A stretch of 26,351 nucleotides of DNA. Origin: JALJPB01 sp963933115. GTDB lineage: Bacteria > Pseudomonadota > Gammaproteobacteria > Enterobacterales > Alteromonadaceae. The stretch lies in assembly GCA_963933115.1 (NCBI GenBank), contig CAWVSL010000038.1, positions 1 to 26,351 on the forward strand, given 5' to 3'. The position numbers were made by a program, and so were the translations under genes. Positions 16,658 through 24,368 of the stretch are shown in pieces (within the stretch, counting starts at the first letter, position 1; every line of letters begins with the position of its first letter). The notes under the pieces were generated by a model. That model was not told where the DNA came from and did not search any database. It was given only the letters and a program-made list of their open reading frames with translations.

Positions 16658-17167
16658 GTTGTCATTTCCTATCTTAAATAGTTTATTATTTTTATCTAAA
16701 TTTAACGAAAATAGATTGAGACAATAATATGTCACTGACTTATTATTTGATTTAAAGCGATCTATCTGCACCTGAATTTAAGCATTTACTTACAATTTAT
16801 CTTCTTAAATTACGTTACTTATGTCATTGGAAGGGCTTACAATATCAAAGTTATAGGCAATTATCTATCTATGGGTTTAATCTAAACTAGGTTAACTTGG
16901 TTTTAGTGTCATATAATCAGCCTGTATTAGCAACTAGCCAGTTTTATTGAATGTTAGTTTATATAATGTCGTCGCTGTGCAGTTTTTTTGAAATGAATCG
17001 AGCAGTATTGATGTGTAGATGAAGTGTGTTTTAGCTAAATTTTAAATAGTTGATTACTCGAAAGCTCATCGCTATCTTGTGCAGAATATTAAAAGCGATG
17101 TTAATTAACTTTAAATAAGGCCAACTTACTCAAGTTTGAATAAGTTAACATTATTTGAAAGCATAAG
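16658..17167. other. Intergenic region between yhbY and the CotH-domain gene
   Basis: This 510-bp AT-rich stretch lies upstream of the CotH-domain gene and downstream of yhbY, both on the minus strand. It holds the likely end of the yhbY transcript (dyad at 17123-17146) and presumably the promoter of the CotH-domain gene, which I cannot place with confidence. A plus-strand TATAAT at 16912-16917 has no good -35 partner and no gene downstream. I see no coding frame or RNA gene. Confidence 0.45.
17123..17146 (-). terminator. Near-perfect dyad, possible yhbY terminator
   Basis: The 24-bp dyad has outer arms AACTTA (17123-17128) and TAAGTT (17141-17146) and inner TCAA/TTGA. On the minus strand the single irregular pair becomes a U-G wobble. 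It lies 21 bp past the yhbY stop and is followed on the minus strand by GGCCTTATTT, a poor T-run. Confidence 0.4.
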
Positions 17168-17464
17168 TTAAAGCTTAGGTATACGTATTTTTTTTTCATC
17201 CGATTGACGGTAAATAACTAAAGTTTTACCAATTTCTTGAATTTTAGTTGCCTTGGTTTCACGGCAAATAGCGTCAATAATTAAAGTTTTTGTTTCACGG
17301 TCGTCAGTAGGAATCTTTACTTTGATTAATTCATGATGGCTCAGGGCATAATCAATTTCAGCGACAACAGCTTCAGTTAAACCGTTATTTCCTAATAAAA
17401 CCACTGGTTTAAGAGGATGTGCAACACCTTTTAAGTGTTGTATTTGTTTTTTATTTAAGGTCAT
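17168..17464 (-). CDS. yhbY: Ribosome assembly RNA-binding protein YhbY (CRM domain)
   Basis: YhbY is a single CRM-domain (CRS1-YhbY) RNA-binding protein that associates with pre-50S particles. The 98-residue product matches the E. coli length (97). It shows the N-terminal KQIQHLKGVAHPLKPVVLLG segment, with the GNNGLT loop at about 25-30 corresponding to the conserved GxxG-type RNA-binding loop. HHELIKVKI and IGKTLVIYR follow. It diverges from rlmE with 156 bp between, as in E. coli, and both act in large-subunit maturation. The shared intergenic region must carry both promoters. Confidence 0.95.
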   Translation of the reverse strand: MTLNKKQIQHLKGVAHPLKPVVLLGNNGLTEAVVAEIDYALSHHELIKVKIPTDDRETKTLIIDAICRETKATKIQEIGKTLVIYRQSDEKKIRIPKL

Positions 17465-17487
17465 TTACAATTTTCGTTACAAGTTAG

Positions 17488-17516
17488 CTTGAATTCGGAC
17501 TATTTTACCCTTATCT
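17488..17516 (+). promoter_or_regulatory. Candidate heat-shock (sigma-32-like) promoter for rlmE-ftsH
   Basis: CTTGAA (17488-17493) is a full match to the sigma-32 -35 core. A 14-bp spacer leads to CCCTTATCT (17508-17516), a partial match to the -10 CCCCATTTA. It lies about 105 bp upstream of rlmE. In E. coli the rlmE-ftsH operon is heat-shock induced through sigma-32, which makes the site plausible. A sigma-70 reading (TTGAAT, 16 bp, TATCTA) overlaps it. Confidence 0.4.
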
Positions 17517-17620
17517 AGTTTGTAATACTAATACAAACCACTTAAATGTTTATTTTTTAAATCATATTATTGATTATTGATTAACATTAATAAGTTTTAT
17601 TTTTGAGTGATGCATAAACA

Positions 17621-18250
17621 ATGGCTAAAAAGAAATTATCTAATAGCAGCATGAAGTGGATGCAAGAGCATTTTGAAGATGAGTTTGTCAAAAAAGCCCA
17701 AAAGTTGGGACTTCGTTCACGTGCTGTTTTTAAACTTGAAGAAATCAATAATAAAGATAAATTGATTAAACCCGGTATGACAGTCGTCGATCTGGGTGCA
17801 GCTCCCGGTGGTTGGTCTGAATATGCGGTAAAAGTTGTCGGTGATAAGGGGCAGGTCATTGCTTGTGATATATTACCTATGGACTCTATTGCTGGCGTTG
17901 ATTTTCTTGAAGGTGACTTCAGAGAAGAAGTTGTGTTAAATGCGTTGCTAAACCGTATCGATGGTAAAAATATCGATATTGTGATGTCTGACATGGCGGC
18001 AAATATGACAGGTAATGAATCAGCTGATTCAGCACGTAGTATGTATTTAGTAGAACTCGCATTAGCGATGTGTAATGACGTTTTAAAGAAAAATGGGTCA
18101 TTTGTTGTTAAGGTCTTTCAAGGTGATGGCTTTGAACAGTTTATGAAAGATCTACGAGCAGACTTTAAAACAGTTAAAACCCGTAAACCAGAATCTTCAC
18201 GAGCACGGTCTCGAGAAGTTTATCTAGTAGCCACTGGCTTTAAATTGTAG
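17621..18250 (+). CDS. rlmE: 23S rRNA (uridine-2552 2'-O) methyltransferase RlmE
   Basis: RlmE (FtsJ/RrmJ) methylates the 2'-OH of U2552 in the 23S rRNA A-loop late in 50S assembly, using S-adenosylmethionine. The 209-residue product has exactly the E. coli length. The catalytic tetrad is in place: Lys38 (SRAVFK), Asp124 (IVMSDMA), Lys164 (FVVKVFQG) and Glu199 (RSREVYLVA). The SAM-binding motif VVDLGAAPGGWS is at 55-66. It is the first gene of a collinear block with ftsH, 124 bp upstream of it, and diverges from yhbY. Confidence 0.97.
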   Translation: MAKKKLSNSSMKWMQEHFEDEFVKKAQKLGLRSRAVFKLEEINNKDKLIKPGMTVVDLGAAPGGWSEYAVKVVGDKGQVIACDILPMDSIAGVDFLEGDFREEVVLNALLNRIDGKNIDIVMSDMAANMTGNESADSARSMYLVELALAMCNDVLKKNGSFVVKVFQGDGFEQFMKDLRADFKTVKTRKPESSRARSREVYLVATGFKL

Positions 18251-18374
18251 TAAATTACAGTATAGTGTATACAGGTTGTATTTTAGTTAGAGTAAAGGAA
18301 TGGATTTCCCATTTTTTATAAAATTTTTCAAGTGGCTTTACAAATAAAGCTACAAATTTCAAGAGGTTATTAAG

Positions 18375-20306
18375 TTGAGCGATATGGCAAAAAATCTTAT
18401 TTTATGGTTAGTCATTGCAGTAGTGTTAATGTCAGTATTTCAGAGTTTTACTCCTAATACGGCAAATGATAAGCAAGTTGATTACACCGCTTTTATTCAA
18501 GATGTTCGTCAAGGACAGGTTCGTGATGCGAATGTTGGTCGAGATGGCGTAATAAAAGGCACAATGCGTGACGGTACTGATTACATTACAGTCATTCCTG
18601 GTGCTTATGACCGCGACTTAATTAATGACCTTGTCAAGCAAGGTGTTAAAGCTAATGGTGAGATGCCAGAAGAAACTAGTTTTTTAACCACTATTTTTAT
18701 TTCTTGGTTCCCAATGATTTTGCTTATCGGTGTATGGATTTTCTTCATGCGTCAAATGCAAGGTGGTGGCGGTAAGGGGGCTATGTCTTTTGGTAAGTCT
18801 AAAGCACGCTTATTAGGTGAAGATCAGGTTCAAACGACTTTTGCTGATGTTGCTGGTTGTGACGAAGCTAAAGAAGAAGTTTCTGAATTAGTAGACTACC
18901 TAAAAGAGCCCACAAGATTTCAAAAACTAGGGGGTCGTATTCCATCGGGTGTTTTACTTGTCGGTCAGCCGGGCACAGGTAAAACTTTATTAGCCAAAGC
19001 TATTGCTGGTGAAGCTAAAGTTCCTTTCTTTACTATCTCAGGCTCAGATTTTGTTGAAATGTTTGTTGGTGTTGGTGCTTCACGTGTTCGTGATATGTTT
19101 GAACAAGCTAAAAAATCAGCTCCTTGTATTATCTTCATTGATGAGATTGATGCCGTAGGTCGAAAACGTGGTTCTGGCATGGGTGGTGGGCACGATGAAC
19201 GTGAACAAACACTTAACCAAATGTTAGTTGAGATGGATGGTTTTGAAGGTAATGAAGGTGTTATCGTTATTGCCGCGACTAACCGTCCAGATGTACTAGA
19301 CCCCGCTTTATTACGTCCTGGTCGTTTTGACCGTCAAGTAGAAGTTGGCTTACCTGATATCCGTGGCCGCGAACAAATTCTTAAAGTACATATGCGTAAA
19401 GTACCTTTAGGTGATGATGTTGAACCTTCGTTAATTGCTCGTGGTACGCCAGGCTTTTCTGGTGCTGACTTAGCAAACCTAGTTAATGAAGCCGCATTGT
19501 TTGCCGCAAGAAGTTCACGTCGTGTTGTTGGTATGGCTGAATTTGACCGAGCTAAAGATAAAATCATGATGGGCTCTGAGCGTCGTTCGATGGTAATGGG
19601 TGAAGCTGAAAAAGAAATGACAGCTTATCATGAAGCAGGTCATGCTATCGTTGGCCGTTTAGTGCCAGACCATGACCCTGTTTATAAAGTCAGTATTATT
19701 CCTCGCGGACGAGCACTTGGCGTAACGATGTATTTACCTGAGCAAGACAGATTCAGCCATTCTAAAGAACATTTAGAAAGTCGTATTTCATCTTTATATG
19801 GTGGTCGTATTGCTGAAGAAGTTATTTATGGTGCTGATAAAGTGTCAACCGGTGCATCTAATGATATTGAACGTGCTACAGATATTGCTCGTAAAATGGT
19901 TACTCAATGGGGCTTATCTGAAAAAATGGGACCTATGTTATATGCTGAAGAAGAGGGTGAAGTTTTCTTAGGTGGTGGTTCGGGTAAGTCAATGCATATG
20001 TCTGATGAAACAGCTAAGAATATTGATTCAGAAATTAAAGACTTTGTTCACCGTAATTATCAGCGAGCAGAGCAAATAATTAAAGCTAATTTAGACATCT
20101 TACATGCGATGAAAGACGCCCTAATGTTATATGAAACTATTGATGCGAAACAAATTGATGATTTAATGGCTAGAACAGATGTTCGTCCACCAACTGATTT
20201 ACATGATATAAAATCGGATAAAAATGATAAATCGCCACCAAAATCTGAAAATGACGAAAAATCAAAGACGGATTTAAATAATCCTTCAGATCTTCCTGCA
20301 AGTTAA
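18375..20306 (+). CDS. ftsH: ATP-dependent zinc metalloprotease FtsH
   Basis: FtsH is the membrane AAA+ protease that degrades misassembled membrane proteins and, in E. coli, regulators such as sigma-32 and LpxC. The 643-residue product has two transmembrane helices (about 7-24 and 104-125) flanking a periplasmic domain. The AAA+ module has Walker A GQPGTGKT (197-204), pore motif FVG (230-232), Walker B IIFIDE (252-257) and the arginine fingers in RPGRFDR. The protease has HEAGH (419-423) and Asp497 as third zinc ligand. The C-terminal tail is charged and low in complexity. The start is TTG, 8 nt after AAGAGG. An ATG three codons on (18384) would give the E. coli-like MAKNLILW start, but its spacing to that site is 17 nt. 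Confidence 0.98.
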   Translation: MSDMAKNLILWLVIAVVLMSVFQSFTPNTANDKQVDYTAFIQDVRQGQVRDANVGRDGVIKGTMRDGTDYITVIPGAYDRDLINDLVKQGVKANGEMPEETSFLTTIFISWFPMILLIGVWIFFMRQMQGGGGKGAMSFGKSKARLLGEDQVQTTFADVAGCDEAKEEVSELVDYLKEPTRFQKLGGRIPSGVLLVGQPGTGKTLLAKAIAGEAKVPFFTISGSDFVEMFVGVGASRVRDMFEQAKKSAPCIIFIDEIDAVGRKRGSGMGGGHDEREQTLNQMLVEMDGFEGNEGVIVIAATNRPDVLDPALLRPGRFDRQVEVGLPDIRGREQILKVHMRKVPLGDDVEPSLIARGTPGFSGADLANLVNEAALFAARSSRRVVGMAEFDRAKDKIMMGSERRSMVMGEAEKEMTAYHEAGHAIVGRLVPDHDPVYKVSIIPRGRALGVTMYLPEQDRFSHSKEHLESRISSLYGGRIAEEVIYGADKVSTGASNDIERATDIARKMVTQWGLSEKMGPMLYAEEEGEVFLGGGSGKSMHMSDETAKNIDSEIKDFVHRNYQRAEQIIKANLDILHAMKDALMLYETIDAKQIDDLMARTDVRPPTDLHDIKSDKNDKSPPKSENDEKSKTDLNNPSDLPAS

Positions 20307-20325
20307 GGTTAAAAGATCAGAAAAC

Positions 20326-20360
20326 AGCCCTAATGTTTACTAACATTAGGGCTTTCTTTT
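20326..20360 (+). terminator. Intrinsic terminator of ftsH
   Basis: AGCCCTAATGTT (20326-20337) pairs perfectly over 12 bp with AACATTAGGGCT (20342-20353) around a TACT loop and is followed by TTCTTTT. It ends only 24 bp before the folP start, so folP must depend on readthrough or on a promoter inside or just after ftsH. Confidence 0.9.
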
Positions 20361-20384
20361 ATAAAATTATTAAAGAGTGTTACT

Positions 20385-21215
20385 TTGCAGTTAAATTGTA
20401 ATGGTAAAATTTTAAATTTAGATAAACCTCAAGTGATGGGTATTTTAAATGTAACACCCGACTCATTTTCCGATGGGGGGCATTTTAATCGTATCGATAC
20501 TGCTTTAGCTCAAGCTGAACAAATGATTAATGATGGTGCTGCTGTTATTGACGTTGGTGGCGAGTCTACTAGGCCAGGGGCACCCGATGTCAGTGAATCA
20601 GAGGAAATATCAAGGGTTATTCCGGTCTTAAAAGCGATCAAACATCGCTTTGATGTCATTGTTTCTATCGATACCAGTAAAGCTCATGTAATGAGTGAAG
20701 CGATCGAACATGGCGCGGGTTTAATTAATGATGTGAGAGCGCTGCAAAATAAAGATTGTATCAGTGCTGTTGCCCAATCAGATGTTGCAATTTGTCTGAT
20801 GCATATGCAAGGACTACCACGAACAATGCAACATTCGCCTCATTATGATGATTTATTTAATGATATTTCATTATTCTTTCAAGCACGCATTTCAGCTTGT
20901 GAAGCTGCAGGTATAAAGAGATCCCAATTAGTTCTAGATCCTGGTTTTGGCTTTGGTAAAACGTTAGACCAAAATTATCAATTGCTTGCTAGCTTAAACA
21001 CCTTTCAAGCTTTAAAATTACCGATACTTGCGGGTATGTCCCGTAAGTCTATGATTGGTAATTTATTAAATAGAGAGCTTGAGCAGCGCCTGCCAGGTAG
21101 TTTGGCGGCTGCTCTTATTGCCGCTCAGCAAGGGGCAAAAATCATTCGTGTTCACGATGTCAAAGAAACTGTGGATGCATTAAAAGTATTAGACAAGGTT
21201 AGTTTATTTAGTTAA
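20385..21215 (+). CDS. folP: Dihydropteroate synthase FolP
   Basis: FolP condenses p-aminobenzoate with hydroxymethyl-dihydropterin diphosphate in folate synthesis and is the sulfonamide target. The 276-residue product (E. coli 282) shows the pterin-site motifs NVTPDSFSDGG (22-32) and DVGGESTRPGA (56-66). CLMHMQG, LDPGFGFGKT, LAGMSRKSMIG and the final IIRVHDV follow. The start is TTG: no ATG or GTG lies in frame before residue 18, and the residues before VMGILNV align with the E. coli N-terminus. The ribosome-binding site (AAAGAG) is weak. The gene directly follows the ftsH terminator and precedes glmM by 35 bp, the E. coli order. Confidence 0.97.
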   Translation: MQLNCNGKILNLDKPQVMGILNVTPDSFSDGGHFNRIDTALAQAEQMINDGAAVIDVGGESTRPGAPDVSESEEISRVIPVLKAIKHRFDVIVSIDTSKAHVMSEAIEHGAGLINDVRALQNKDCISAVAQSDVAICLMHMQGLPRTMQHSPHYDDLFNDISLFFQARISACEAAGIKRSQLVLDPGFGFGKTLDQNYQLLASLNTFQALKLPILAGMSRKSMIGNLLNRELEQRLPGSLAAALIAAQQGAKIIRVHDVKETVDALKVLDKVSLFS

Positions 21216-21250
21216 TGACTACTTTAAATTAATTAATAATAGGAAGTTAT

Positions 21251-22588
21251 ATGTCTCAAAGAAAATATTTTGGTACCGATGGTATTCGTGGTTTAGTTGG
21301 GCAATACCCCATTACCCCAGATTTCGTGATGAAATTAGGCTATGCCGCTGGTAAAGTAATGGCGGCTAAGGGTACTAAAAAAGTGCTTGTTGGTAAAGAT
21401 ACCCGTATCTCTGGTTACATGCTTGAGTCTGCATTAGAAGCAGGGTTTTCAGCGGCTGGTGTTGATATTGGACTATTAGGGCCAATGCCGACACCTGCTA
21501 TCGCTTATTTAACTAAAACTTTTCGAGCAGAGGCAGGCATTGTTATTAGTGCCTCACATAACCCTTTTTATGATAATGGTATTAAATTTTTCTCTCAATC
21601 AGGTCAAAAACTGGCCGATGATGTAGAAGCGGCAATAGAAGCTGAGCTAGATAAGGACATGCACTGTGTTGAATCAGCCCAGTTAGGTAAAGCGACCCGT
21701 ATTGATGATGCAGCAGGGCGTTATATTGAGTTTTGTAAAAGTAACTTTCCCAGCCAGATGTCATTAAGTGGTTTGAAAATAGTGGTTGATTGCGCCCATG
21801 GGGCAACGTATCACATCGCACCAAAAGTATTTGCTGAACTTGGTGCAACCGTTATTGAAATTGGTACTAAGCCAAATGGTACCAACATTAATGATAACTG
21901 TGGTGCAACTTCAATGGATGGAATATCAAAAGTTGTCGTTGAGCATGGTGCGGATTTAGGGATTGCACTCGATGGCGATGGTGATCGTCTGATGATGGTT
22001 GATCATACCGGTTATGTTATCGATGGCGACGAAGTTGTCTATATTATCGCTCGTAACGACTTGCAAACAGGTAATATGCATGGTGGTGTCGTTGGTACAT
22101 TGATGAGCAATATGGGCTTAGAGTTAGCCTTAGCTGAACTAGATATCCCTTTTGCTAGAAGTAACGTTGGTGACCGCCACGTAATGGAGATGTTAGCAAA
22201 CAAAGGCTGGCACTTAGGTGCTGAAAACTCAGGCCACATCATTAATTTAAACCATACCTCTACAGGTGATGGCATTATTGCCGCACTTAATGTGCTAACC
22301 GCTGTCTGTGGCTCAGGTAAAACCTTGCTTGAACTTCGACAGGGTATGACCAAACTGCCACAAATTTTAGTTAATGTTCGCTTTTCTGGTAACTCAGACC
22401 CGATTAATGAAGTCAATGTAACTGCTTCTGTTGATAACGTTAACGAAATCCTTAAAGGTCGTGGACGAGTATTATTAAGAAAATCAGGAACAGAGCCCCT
22501 TATTAGAGTGATGGTTGAAGGACCTGATTTAGACGAAATTACCAAACTTGCCAATCAAATTGCGGATGCGGTTAAAGAAGCGAGTTAA
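21251..22588 (+). CDS. glmM: Phosphoglucosamine mutase GlmM
   Basis: GlmM converts glucosamine-6-phosphate to glucosamine-1-phosphate on the way to UDP-GlcNAc for peptidoglycan and LPS. The 445-residue product matches E. coli (445). The start KYFGTDGIRG is typical. The phosphoserine loop ISASHNPFYDNG carries Ser102. The metal loop is DGDGDR (241-246), the sugar-binding loop is GAENSG, and the phosphate-binding loop RKSGTEPLIRVMVEG is near the C-terminus. All key residues are present. AGGAAG stands 5 nt before the ATG. It follows folP by 35 bp, so the two are probably cotranscribed. Confidence 0.98.
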   Translation: MSQRKYFGTDGIRGLVGQYPITPDFVMKLGYAAGKVMAAKGTKKVLVGKDTRISGYMLESALEAGFSAAGVDIGLLGPMPTPAIAYLTKTFRAEAGIVISASHNPFYDNGIKFFSQSGQKLADDVEAAIEAELDKDMHCVESAQLGKATRIDDAAGRYIEFCKSNFPSQMSLSGLKIVVDCAHGATYHIAPKVFAELGATVIEIGTKPNGTNINDNCGATSMDGISKVVVEHGADLGIALDGDGDRLMMVDHTGYVIDGDEVVYIIARNDLQTGNMHGGVVGTLMSNMGLELALAELDIPFARSNVGDRHVMEMLANKGWHLGAENSGHIINLNHTSTGDGIIAALNVLTAVCGSGKTLLELRQGMTKLPQILVNVRFSGNSDPINEVNVTASVDNVNEILKGRGRVLLRKSGTEPLIRVMVEGPDLDEITKLANQIADAVKEAS

Positions 22589-22652
22589 TTGAAAAAAGTA
22601 CGCAAAGGTATTGTCTTATAGACTTGTTATGAGTGAATAATAGACAAACAAA

Positions 22653-22705
22653 CAAGATATTAATCATAATACTTGTAACTTATTCATAGGTTAGTTAATA
22701 TCTTG
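22653..22705 (+). repeat. Inverted repeat in the tpiA leader
   Basis: CAAGATATTAA (22653-22663) and TTAATATCTTG (22695-22705) are perfect 11-bp inverted copies separated by 31 bp, ending 23 bp before the tpiA ATG. They could form a long-loop hairpin in the mRNA leader or be a paired protein-binding site. No T-run follows. Confidence 0.55.
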
Positions 22706-22728
22706 CCGCCTTGATTTAGGAAAGATAA

Positions 22729-23499
22729 ATGAAAAGACCATTAATAGTTGCTGCCAATTGGAAAATGAACGGTGGCTTAGCGTTAATCGAGCAAATGACT
22801 AACGCCTTTAACGGCTTTGTTGTAAATGACAATGTTGAAATTGTCATTTGCCCAAGTTTTCCTTATTTAGCTGCTTTCACTGCAGCTGCAAAAACTGCAA
22901 ACCTTAATGAACATATTCATCTAGGGGCTCAGAATGTAAGTGCTCAAGAGAATGGGGCATTTACCGGTGAAGTATCAACCGGTATGTTAAAAGATGTATC
23001 AGTAAGTTATGTTATTGTTGGCCATTCAGAGCGCAGAAGTTTATACAGTGAAACTAGTGTGGTTATTGCTGAAAAAGTAAAGTCTGTACTTGAGGCTGGT
23101 TTAACACCGATTTTATGTATTGGTGAGAGTGAAGCACAGCGAGTAGCTGAGCAAACAAATGAAATTCTAGCTTCACAATTACAAGCTGTCATTGATATAA
23201 TAGGTATCGAAAAATTTGTTGATGTTGTTGTTGCTTATGAACCCGTTTGGGCTATTGGCACTGGAAAAACAGCATCCCCCAATGTGGCACAAAAAACACA
23301 TCAGTTTATTCGTCAATTTTTGACAAATATAGACGCCGATGTAGCTAATAAAGTGCCTTTGTTATATGGTGGCAGCCTAAATGCTACCACCAGTGAAGAA
23401 TTGTTCGCACAAACTGATATAGACGGTGGTTTAATCGGTGGTGCTAGTTTGAAGGTTGATGAATTCAAAGTAATTTGTTCAACCGCTAAAGGAATATAA
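22729..23499 (+). CDS. tpiA: Triosephosphate isomerase TpiA
   Basis: TpiA interconverts dihydroxyacetone phosphate and glyceraldehyde-3-phosphate in glycolysis and gluconeogenesis. The 256-residue product (E. coli 255) has the active-site residues Asn10 and Lys12 (AANWKMNG), His99 (IVGHSERR) and Glu171 (AYEPVWAIGTGK). The mobile loop 6 follows Glu171, and the phosphate-binding YGGSLNA and GGLIGGASL lie near the end. AGGAAAG precedes the ATG. secG follows after 3 bp, so the two are translationally close. tpiA between glmM and secG is common in marine gammaproteobacteria, whereas E. coli has it elsewhere. Confidence 0.98.
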   Translation: MKRPLIVAANWKMNGGLALIEQMTNAFNGFVVNDNVEIVICPSFPYLAAFTAAAKTANLNEHIHLGAQNVSAQENGAFTGEVSTGMLKDVSVSYVIVGHSERRSLYSETSVVIAEKVKSVLEAGLTPILCIGESEAQRVAEQTNEILASQLQAVIDIIGIEKFVDVVVAYEPVWAIGTGKTASPNVAQKTHQFIRQFLTNIDADVANKVPLLYGGSLNATTSEELFAQTDIDGGLIGGASLKVDEFKVICSTAKGI

Positions 23500-23502
23500 A
23501 AA

Positions 23503-23901
23503 ATGTTGTATGAAATTTTAATTGTTGTTTATTTAATCATTGCTCTATGTCTTATTGGTTTAGTATTAATCCAACAGGGTAAAGGTGCTGATATGGGCGC
23601 ATCTTTTGGCGCTGGCTCATCGACTACTATTTTTGGCTCAAATGGCTCGGGTAATTTTTTAACTAAAATGACTACCTGGTTAGCGGTTGGTTTTTTTGTT
23701 ATTAGCTTACTTTTAGGTAACCTAACGGCAAGTAAAACTAAACAAGGCGATGAATGGGACAACTTAGCTGTCCCCACTGAACAAATGGCAACTGATGCAA
23801 TTCCAACAGAAAGTGCTGAACCGGTAATTACTATTGAAAACAGTGATGTACCAGCAGGTGATGCGACTAAAAAAGCTGACGATAGCGACGTGCCAAACTA
23901 G
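23503..23901 (+). CDS. secG: Protein-export membrane protein SecG
   Basis: SecG is the small auxiliary subunit of the SecYEG translocon and aids SecA-driven export. Residues about 3-22 and 52-72 form the two transmembrane helices. They flank the conserved cytoplasmic loop VLIQQGKGADMGASFGAGSSTTIFGSNGSGNFL (about 21-53, cited here in part by its pattern of Gly and Ser). The product has 132 residues against 110 in E. coli. The extra length is a hydrophilic, acidic, threonine- and aspartate-rich tail after about residue 80. It starts 3 bp after tpiA and shares its transcript. Confidence 0.95.
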   Translation: MLYEILIVVYLIIALCLIGLVLIQQGKGADMGASFGAGSSTTIFGSNGSGNFLTKMTTWLAVGFFVISLLLGNLTASKTKQGDEWDNLAVPTEQMATDAIPTESAEPVITIENSDVPAGDATKKADDSDVPN

Positions 23902-23975
23902 TTTATATAAAAATTACGGCTGTAGTTGAATTATTATAATCCCTATTTAGTCAGTAGTTTTTCAAAATATTTAAT

Positions 23976-24010
23976 TGTATTATTCATCAGGCCTCATGAT
24001 GAATAATACA
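23976..24010. repeat. Perfect 14-bp inverted repeat before tRNA-Leu
   Basis: TGTATTATTCATCA (23976-23989) and TGATGAATAATACA (23997-24010) are perfectly complementary around a 7-nt loop GGCCTCA. It starts 75 nt after the secG stop and ends 35 nt before the mature tRNA. There is no T-run on the plus side (GCGTATAAAAG follows). It may stabilise the secG mRNA end, guide processing of a secG-tRNA transcript, or be an operator. Confidence 0.75.
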
Positions 24011-24045
24011 GCGTATAAAAGTAAACCGTTTAAATTTAGTATTGC

Positions 24046-24130
24046 GCGGATGTGGCGGAATTGGTAGACGCGCCAGCTTGAGGGGCTGGTGATTTAGGTC
24101 GTGGGGGTTCAAGTCCCCCCATCCGCACCA
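24046..24130 (+). tRNA. leuU: tRNA-Leu (anticodon GAG)
   Basis: This 85-nt gene folds as a class II tRNA. The acceptor stem is GCGGATG (24046-24052) with CATCCGC (24120-24126), followed by discriminator A and an encoded CCA. The anticodon stem is CCAGC (24073-24077) with GCTGG (24085-24089), and the loop TTGAGGG gives anticodon GAG. A long variable arm and the T-loop GTTCAAGTC follow. It reads CUU/CUC leucine codons. E. coli leuU has the same anticodon and also lies downstream of secG. A terminator follows. Confidence 0.97.
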
Positions 24131-24154
24131 CTAAATTGACAACAATAGATATTT

Positions 24155-24187
24155 AAAGGCTAATTCGTGATGAATTGGCCTTTTTTT
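24155..24187 (+). terminator. Intrinsic terminator after tRNA-Leu
   Basis: AAAGGCTAATTC (24155-24166) pairs with GAATTGGCCTTT (24172-24183), 12 bp with one U-G wobble and a 5-nt loop, in a T-run ending at 24187. It starts 25 nt after the tRNA. Confidence 0.9.
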
Positions 24188-24368
24188 GTCAATTACTTTT
24201 CCTATCACTCAACAAGTATTTAATGACATCATTTGTTTATTAAAGTCATTATTTTATGCTGTTAATGAGGAGTGTAGAATATTTAGCAACTAATTTGGTG
24301 ATTTTCCTAGCCATCCATAGGGCATCTCGTATACCGTAGTATTCTTTAAATATTGATGGAAATTGATC

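Noticed and set aside
16658..16771. Upstream ATG for the CotH-domain lipoprotein
   Set aside because: It would put 38 residues before a clear lipoprotein signal peptide; the ATG at 16657 has a good ribosome-binding site.
16912..16917. Perfect TATAAT in the yhbY/CotH gap
   Set aside because: No acceptable -35 at 15-19 bp and no gene downstream on that strand.
17587..17994. Minus-strand frame of 135 codons opposite rlmE
   Set aside because: rlmE on the plus strand is complete with all catalytic residues; this is its shadow.
22039..22554. A 171-codon minus-strand frame opposite glmM
   Set aside because: It lies wholly inside the well-supported glmM gene; the translation has no recognisable domain and looks like an antisense shadow.
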